From positions 22,297,501 through 22,361,500 of the forward strand of contig NC_079881.1 of assembly GCF_029227915.1 (NCBI RefSeq): a stretch of 64,000 bases of DNA, written 5' to 3'. The notes below the pieces were generated by a model. It made no database searches. It was not told where the DNA came from and worked only from the letters and a program-made list of their open reading frames with translations. The position numbers and the translations under genes are program-made. The first letter of the stretch is position 1. Each line of letters begins with the position of its first letter. Source of the DNA: Hydractinia symbiolongicarpus. Lineage: Eukaryota > Cnidaria > Hydrozoa > Anthoathecata > Hydractiniidae. This document shows, one piece after another, positions 58,009 to 64,000 of the stretch.

Positions 58009-58890
58009 ATGGCGGGCGCAAAGGGCGTGTACGCTGCGATGCCGCCCTTTAAGAAAACCAACGACGCGGGCGCCACCCTTGACTCTTTCAACAAATACGT
58101 GAAAAGAGCACGTATGGTTTTCGACACAGAAGACATCAATGAAGACAAAAAAAAGAAAGCTCTTCTACAGTTATGGGGAGGAGATGAAATGATAAATTTT
58201 TTCGAACATGAAGGCAAAGTGTTGGAAACAGACACTTTTGACCAAGCAATTGGGAAAATACAAGCAGCCATTAAGTGTCAGATAAATGAGGTATACCCAG
58301 TCTTTAAACTTTTCTGTGAAATGCCACAGGGTCAAGCCAGATTTGCTGATTGGTATACAAAGGTCCTGGACCAGGCAAAATTGTGCAACTTCGAAAATTA
58401 TGATGCAAACCGAGCGGCACGGGACGCCATGACAATTCAGACATCAAACCACAAGCTTCGCAAACAAGCATTAGCAGAAGGAACGAATTACAATGACTTC
58501 GTGAAATACGGACTAGCACTAGAAGCCTCTACCTCTCAAGCCAAAACCATGGAGAAAACAGAAAGCGTCAACTACATCAGTCGCGGACAGGCAAACAAGC
58601 AAGAGCACAGGGCAGAAAATGAGGAGACAACACGGAAAGCCCCAGTACAAGGAAAAATTTGTGACTTTTGCGGATATGAACGAAGGCGAGCACACAAACA
58701 AGAAAAGTGCCCAGCAAAAGGGAAAAAGTGCAACGCGTGCAAGAAAAAGCACCACTTCGCCCACGCCCCAGTATGTCCAGGGAAAGTACGATCGGTTGAC
58801 ACAGATTCAGATTCAGACGACAGCCTGACTGACAGAGTGGAAGTGGTATCAAACATCCCAGAACCCAGCTCCAACCTACCCGACAAATAG
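58009..58890 (+). CDS. Gypsy Gag with two CCHC-like zinc knuckles
   Basis: 293 codons from ATG (MAGAKGVYAAMPPFKKTND) to TAG at 58888. The central part (RMVFDTEDINEDKKKKALLQ) is capsid-like. Near the end CDFCGYERRRAHKQEKC and CNACKKKHHFAHAPVC are knuckles for RNA packaging. The upstream frame is open to 57772 but begins inside the LTR. Protease follows in the same frame, so the TAG is either a readthrough stop or a mutation. Confidence 0.85.
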   Translation: MAGAKGVYAAMPPFKKTNDAGATLDSFNKYVKRARMVFDTEDINEDKKKKALLQLWGGDEMINFFEHEGKVLETDTFDQAIGKIQAAIKCQINEVYPVFKLFCEMPQGQARFADWYTKVLDQAKLCNFENYDANRAARDAMTIQTSNHKLRKQALAEGTNYNDFVKYGLALEASTSQAKTMEKTESVNYISRGQANKQEHRAENEETTRKAPVQGKICDFCGYERRRAHKQEKCPAKGKKCNACKKKHHFAHAPVCPGKVRSVDTDSDSDDSLTDRVEVVSNIPEPSSNLPDK

Positions 58891-59394
58891 GACGACCAGA
58901 CCGAAGTGAAGGTAAACGGCCAACCAATGACCATGCGAATTGATTCGGGATGTCGAAAGGTACTGATACCAGAAAAGGACTTTAAGCAGAAACTCCAAAA
59001 TACAACAAGATTGGTTCGGACAAAAGTAAAGCTGAGACCATATGGCACAGACAAACTCTTAGACGTTAAAGGACGAGCAAGAGTCCAAATCGCAGCTAAG
59101 AACGGTTCCACCTGTGAAGTTTTCGCTTACATAATCGCAGGTCGGCACACTGAATCGCTCCTGGGGTGGGAAGCTGCGACACCTTTAGGAATTCTCAAGT
59201 TAAATCCTGAAGGAGAGGTAGTAGCCAACCTCAAGGATAACGGGAAGGACGATGATCGCCAAGACGAAACCTCCACCTCAAAGGAAATACAAGAGACGTT
59301 GGAGAAACACGATCAACTATTTCAAGGCATCGGTAAGTTTGAGAACACGAAAGTTAACTTTGACATCAGCGACAGTATAACACCAATCGCTTAA
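58891..59394 (+). pseudogene. Gypsy aspartic protease region
   Basis: Same frame as gag after the TAG. TMRIDSGCRKVLIPEKDF contains the D-S-G active-site triad and SLLGWEAATPLGILKLN the 'LLG' flap/second motif. Ends at in-frame TAA 59392, where a CAA-to-TAA change would explain the break, because the RT continues in the same frame. Confidence 0.8.
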
Positions 59395-60760
59395 AGGGAA
59401 AGACCAATTCCGCTAGCATACCAACCAGAAATATCTCAGCACCTTAAGGAGTTGAAAGAAAACGACATCATCGAGGGACCACTGACGTCGGACGAGGACC
59501 TGTCGTGGATATCAAACGTAGTTGTGACACGTAAACCGACCGGAAAAATTCGAATGAACTTAGATATGCGACATGCAAACATAGCCATTAAAGACAGCAA
59601 GTTTCCGATACCTTCAATACATGTTTTACGACACAAACTTAATGGTGCAACAGTATTCAGCAAATTAGACATGCGCCATTCGTTTCACCAGATGCTGCTA
59701 GGGAAAAAGTCGAGGAAACTAACTAACTTTTACACGCATGAAGGCATACACCGTTTTAGACGTCTCGTAATGGGAGCTACTCCAGCCAGCCAGGAGTTCC
59801 ATGAACGCCTACGACAAGGAATTGTGGGATTAAACGGTGTACTGCAGATTGAGGACGATATACTCGTTTTTGGCAAGGACGATGCGGAACACTTAGCGAA
59901 TCTAATCGCCCTACTGAACCGCCTGGCAAAACTAGGAATAACTTTGCGAAAAGAAAAGTGCCAGTGGGGAGTACCAGAAGTAATTTTTTTCGGGTACAAA
60001 TTCAACAAAAACGGCATGTCAGCAGATCCTGCAAAGATAAAGGCAATAACAGAACTGACAGCCCCCTCAAACGTAAATGAGGTGAAAAGTTTTTTACAGA
60101 TGTGCCAGTATAATGCCTTGTTTATGTTTGGCGATTCGCAGACTTACAGCGACATCACAGAACCGCTCCGGAATCTTTTGCGGAAAGGTGCCAAATTTGA
60201 ATGGACGACCGGTTGTGAGGAGGCATTCAGGAAACTCAAAAAGGTACTCTGCAGCGAGCAGGTAATTTCACCATGGGCTCCAAACAGGAAGACCAAACTG
60301 GTAGTGGACCGGGGGCCAAAAGGAATCGCAGCCACACTGTATCAGCAAGACCCTCAGAGCAGTAACTGGAACACCGTAAACTATTCAAGCCGAGCATTGA
60401 CCAGGACCGAGCAGAAGTATGCGGCTATTGAAGGGGAGAGTTTGGTCATATTATACGGCATCACAACCAATCACATGTACCTGTATGGCATGAACTTCGA
60501 CGTGATCACGGACCACAAACCCTTGGTCACATTGTACAACAACCCGAAGCGACAGGTCCAGCACGAGTAGAGCGCCACCGGCTGAAACTTCAGGCGTACC
60601 GTTTTACAGTAAAGTACGAGAAAGGCACATCCAACCCCGCGGACTTCAACAGTCGACACCCCCTGCAGATGACGCACGCAGACGAAGAAGAAGGAATCGA
60701 GGAGACACAATGTTCCGGATGCGCTAACGGAACACATTATACAGAAAGCCACTAATGAAG
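59395..60760 (+). pseudogene. Gypsy reverse transcriptase and RNase H
   Basis: Same frame. RMNLDMRHANIAI, KFPIPSIHVLRHKLNGATVF, SKLDMRHSFHQMLL (motif A), VMGATPASQEFHERLRQG (motif B), QIEDDILVFGKD (motif C, E-DD), FGYKFNKNGMSADPAK and QKYAAIEGESLVILYGITTN (RNase H). A shift near 60561 moves the connection (ERHRLKLQAYRFTVKYEKGT) to another frame; a second near 60710 restores the first. Confidence 0.85.
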
Positions 60761-61721
60761 ACACAACGCTCTTGAGACTCAAGTATTGCATCCTGAAGAC
60801 CGGATACATCCCAGAGACTGCCAAGGACCTAGCGGCTTATCGAGCTGTCTTTGGAGAATTGAGTGCAGCAAATCAAGTCGTCCTACGTGGAACTAGGATA
60901 GTGCTGGCACAAAGCCTTCAACCAACAGTGATCGAACTAGCCCACGAAGGGCACCAAGGATCGACCAAAATGAAGCAATATTTACGCTCCAGGGTTTGGT
61001 TTCCCCGTATGGACACCCTAGTGGAGAATTATGCCCAATCTTGCCACTCCTGCCTAGCAGCCACCCCGCAGACCAAACACCAACCCTTGCTACCGACCGA
61101 ACTTCCACAAGGACCGTGGAGACATGTGGCATCAGACTTCAAAGGACCGATTGCAGCGGACTTCTACTTCTTGTTGGTCATCGACGAGTATTCGCGTTTT
61201 CCTGAGGTGGCGATTCTTGACTCAACCGGAGCAGACACAGTAGTTCCACAACTTGACCGAATTTTGTCAACTCATGGCATTCCAGAAAAATTAAAATCGG
61301 ATAATAGTCCCCCTTTTAATTCTAATGCGTTCCGAAATTACGCTAAAAAAGGGGATTCAAGCATCAACCCGTCACACCAGAATAGCCAAGCTCGAATGGT
61401 CTAGCAGAAAATTTTATGCGTATGCTGCAGAAAGTAGCCCACACCGCATATATGGAACAGGAAGACCCAAAGGAAGCTGTCCACAAGTACCTCTTATCCT
61501 ATCCGGCGACACCGCACAGTGCCACAGGGAAGTCACCTGCAGAACTGTTGTTCCAAAGGAAGATATCGACTACCATTCCTCACTTCAAACTCGACGAGAG
61601 AGACCCCGATGTCACTGAACGGGAACGAAGATACAAGGAAGCCACCACCACGTACCACGATGCACGCAGAAACGCCAAAGTTGTGGACCTGCAAGTTGGG
61701 GACAATTACGTGACTTCATAA
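60761..61721 (+). pseudogene. Gypsy integrase
   Basis: HEGHQGSTKMKQYLRSRVWF...CHSCLA is the HHCC zinc-binding motif. The core has SDFKGPIAADFYFLLVIDEY (first Asp) and LKSDNSPPFNS (second Asp). After frame changes between about 61345 and 61400, NGLAENFMRMLQ supplies the catalytic Glu, and PATPHSATGKSPAELLFQRK the C-terminal part. Ends TAA at 61719. Confidence 0.85.
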
Positions 61722-61851
61722 ACGGTATGGAAAAACTTCGCCGTTTGAGACAGTATAGAACAATTCGAACTATGCTACAACGAAGAGGCCATGGGGCTGA
61801 TACTAGTTATTTTTTATTTACGGTTTAGTTTTTTATTTTACTTTTCTTTTA

Positions 61852-61874
61852 TTATAAGGATAGGTGGGGACAGA
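61852..61874 (+). promoter_or_regulatory. Gypsy polypurine tract
   Basis: The purine-rich aaggataggtggggacaga directly precedes the 3' LTR, the expected plus-strand primer site. Confidence 0.7.
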
Positions 61875-62044
61875 TGTTATGATATATGTACATAGGTGGG
61901 CGAGACCCAGAGACACTTGGAGACGGACTACCGAGGTGTATGGTCGAGCTCTGATACATACGTAAATATAGGCTCGTGTTTAACTACAACGCGTAGTCCT
62001 TGTCTGATTCTCTGTCTCCTGACTTCCAAGCACTGGTCACATCA
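61875..62044 (+). repeat. Gypsy 3' LTR (170 bp)
   Basis: Matches 57671-57842 apart from the 2-nt indel; followed by the TSD GATGC. Confidence 0.95.
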
Positions 62045-63067
62045 GATGCAATATGAGGACAACTCTTATATACTGTGTAAGGAATTTGGTTCAGCCCAGG
62101 AGAAGAAGCATTTCTACGGGAATGTAGGACAGCTTGGAAATCCTTGAACTTTAGCTTGGAAGAATCGAAATCTGAGACTAGATTTGGTGGTGAAGGCAAT
62201 CCAGGGAGATCTGAAAGAGGTATATGGCGTGAAGGATCGTTTAAGGTTGAATGTTTGTGTGAATCCACTTGGTCCTGGGCAACTTCAGGTTTTATTGAAC
62301 ATTTGGGATCTAAAATATTTTTTCCAGCCTGATAAGGGTTCTTAGAGAAAGCCCGCCGTGCATTCGAGATTTTCCAACGTCTTTTCCTATTCCGCTCACC
62401 TCTCCGAAGTAACCTTAACTTGGCCATTATATCATCTAAAAGGTTTTGCATGTTGCTTTTCTCAACTGGGTCAGATGTGTTCTTAAGAGTTCGGAGTAGA
62501 TTTTTCTTTTCATTCACCAAACTGATGCTGCGTAAAGCTCTCCTGTTCAAACCTGATAGGTTGTGCTGGGGAAGTGACCTTACAACAAACATGGGAAACA
62601 CAAGGTAGTAAATTGTTGATTCCAACAGCTCCAGTTTTTTTTGACAATGGGTAAGAGCCTAGAAGATTGTGGAAAACTGCATCATCAAGGGAATTCCACA
62701 ATTTTGTGTCAATTGACTTCTGCCAAGCAATAGGTTGTTTCCATTTCATAGTGCTAAGATGGTCAGGTTCTGTTGATTGCTGAGAAAGAACACTGTGGGA
62801 GTTATCCGGGTTAGCTTTCAGCAGCCGAGACATTTCAGTGGAATCAACAGCTAGCACATCTTGCAAAACAACTTTACACGGTTTTAATGTCCAATGCTTA
62901 GTGGAAGGGAGTAACGAAGAATCACAGGTAGCAGGAAGGACAGAGGAGTTAGTAATAACGAAATCAATATCTGGAGGGGTAGTCCTAATACGGTCAGGGT
63001 CTATATCGTTGGGGATATCATTGTTTAAAAAATTTAACTTTGTTGTAGACCATAAAAAATCCCACAC
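62045..63067 (-). pseudogene. N-terminal part and RT motif 1 of RLE retroelement, copy B
   Basis: ATG at 63067 (MWDFLWSTTKLNFLNNDIPN). The frame runs to about 62640, where a shift in a run of A moves to 62625-62045. That frame ends with KKRRWKISNARRAF-type basic sequence and SSPGLNQIPYTVYKSCP, the RT 'SPGxDxIPxxxxK' motif. No N-terminal zinc finger or Myb motif is seen. The frame continues across the Gypsy insertion once one TSD copy is ignored. Confidence 0.75.
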
Positions 63068-64000
63068 GCCGGCCTAAGCTTGGTGGGAGCGACAGATAAC
63101 AATTGGGTTGGGGCTGCCAACTTTTACGCGGGCTCAGCAGACATGTTGTTCATGCCATCCCAATGACTCTACCTATTGACCCCTTGCGTGACAGTACTAT
63201 CTGCCTATTGCTGAATACTTCACTTATAACTGGTGACTGACAATAGGGAGTGTGATGTTACATGCAACAGAAAAATAACAGAAGAGGTGGCAAGCCACTT
63301 AAACAGAGTTGTCTCCAGTTGGTTCATATTGAAAACCCAAAAATGTATTTTCTTCCATACTCATACTCGTGTTGATACACTTATTAATTTCCTTAAAAAT
63401 TGGTTTTGCTTCTGCATGCTTTTAGAATTCACTTTATAATACAGGGAAAGGGGGTGGGGTAAGTGCAAAGTCTGCATAATCTTTACTACAATTTTCGTTC
63501 TGGTCAGTAGCTTGTCTCGTGATGACGTAACATTTTTGATGTGAGCATTTTTTACCGTTTTCATAATGCCCGCGTGACTAGGGTTTGGAGAGGGAGCTAA
63601 ACAGCAGTAAGTCAATTTCTTTTCCAATGGTACTCCTTTAATCTGTAAATATAGTAAAAAACATTGTTATTTTGTCCAATAACATGTTGTTGTGGATTAT
63701 TTTAGGGCAACTTATTTTTGCTCGGGAGGTAACCTTTAAATGGAATTAAATTTAAGGTGATACTTGACAATTCGCGATGGAACATTTAGCGGTCTTGAAA
63801 TATCCCCGTTTTTAACGCACAGTTTTGCTACACGATTATACGTATTTTTTTAATTTTGGCTATGGCATAAACCGGCCAAAACTTTTACAATGAAACATTT
63901 AAGGCTAAACTATAGAATACCCCAAGTGCGGATCCAGGGTTAGTCAGATAAGTCGCGTGACTAAGTGTAAATTTGATGAAAAATGTTAGCCAAGCAAAGA
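63068..64000. other. No supported gene; right inverted end at 63715-63735
   Basis: A minus-strand frame 63627-63361 (MEKKLTYCCLAPSPNPSHAG) is open but matches nothing I know. It begins about 110 bp inside the TTAA-flanked end, where a transposon gene could start. Beyond 63740 nothing is seen. Confidence 0.35.

Larger units (their letters stand above)
57671..62044 (+). mobile_element. Ty3/Gypsy LTR retrotransposon, complete, 4.37 kb
   Basis: Bounded by near-identical TG...CA LTRs and a perfect 5-bp target duplication GATGC (57666-57670, 62045-62049). Order is LTR, gag, protease, RT, RNase H, integrase, LTR, the Ty3/Gypsy order. It resembles the K02A2.6-like/Mag lineage common in cnidarians and nematodes (from memory). 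Coding frames carry one in-frame stop between gag and protease, another before RT and several frameshifts, yet the LTRs differ only by a 2-nt indel. Confidence 0.92.
50893..63735. mobile_element. Possible 12.8-kb composite unit with TTAA-flanked inverted ends
   Basis: AGGTTACCTCCCGAGCAAAAA at 50893 and its exact inverse ending at 63735. Outside each is TTAA (50889-50892, 63736-63739). Similarity extends a few bases further (aagctg/aagttg). It encloses the P2X7-ballast gene, RLE-USP copy B and the Gypsy insertion. It may be a real TTAA transposon enlarged by nested insertions, or two unrelated solo ends. No transposase recognised. Confidence 0.5.

Noticed and set aside
58519-59111. Long minus-strand ORFs opposite Gypsy gag/protease
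   Set aside because: Antisense shadows of the gag and protease frames with no domain of their own.
63361-63627. THAP-domain protein near the right inverted end
   Set aside because: A YCC start is reminiscent, but the spacing of Cys, Trp and His residues does not fit THAP.

Overview
This is a stretch of an AT-rich animal (metazoan) nuclear genome. Spliceosomal GT/AG introns, long non-coding tracts and heavy transposon load exclude a prokaryote. The mix of families (a K02A2.6-like Ty3/Gypsy element, BEL/Pao, DIRS-like, Penelope-like, RLE-type LINE, Helitron, hAT, TTAA and Tc1-like elements, a tyrosine-recombinase gene, a P2X7-ballast domain) suggests an aquatic invertebrate, perhaps a cnidarian. 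That is inference; the species cannot be named from the sequence.

Layout. 1-6 kb: decayed transposon fragments (a LINE tail, a BEL/Pao piece, a Penelope-like RT piece lying between two blocks of one ~109-113 bp minisatellite). 6-35 kb, + strand: one large multi-exon gene. I assembled it from exons whose splice phases agree. It encodes a SET domain, an acidic linker made of nine tandemly duplicated 36-42-residue exons, two zinc fingers, a Crypton-type tyrosine-recombinase domain, an acidic/basic stretch and a small C-terminal module. About 50 kb-scale context shows introns full of MITEs, several with exact target-site duplications. At 36.2-36.8 kb a chain of three microexons and a terminal exon, in the same splice phase, could supply an alternative C-terminus. 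37.8-45.8 kb: a short Helitron and a graveyard of RT, RecQ-helicase, hAT-like and BEN-like fragments.

45.8-63.7 kb: copies, on the minus strand, of a retroelement whose domain order is reverse transcriptase, CCHC knuckle, restriction-like (PD-x-E) endonuclease and then a ubiquitin-specific protease (USP, peptidase C19) at the C-terminus. Both USP copies are followed by the same 3' region, three ~100 bp repeats and a hairpin whose outer base pairs covary between copies. The larger copy is split inside its RT by a complete Ty3/Gypsy element (LTRs 57671-57842 and 61875-62044, 5-bp TSD). The larger copy, plus a minus-strand P2X7-ballast (Zn) gene with an 806-bp tandem duplication, lies between inverted 21-bp ends flanked by TTAA (50893-63735), which may delimit one 12.8 kb composite unit.

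The two most notable items are the SET-tyrosine-recombinase gene and the RT-endonuclease-deubiquitinase retroelement. Both carry disruptions here: the SET part has a frameshift and an internal loss, and all retroelement ORFs are broken.
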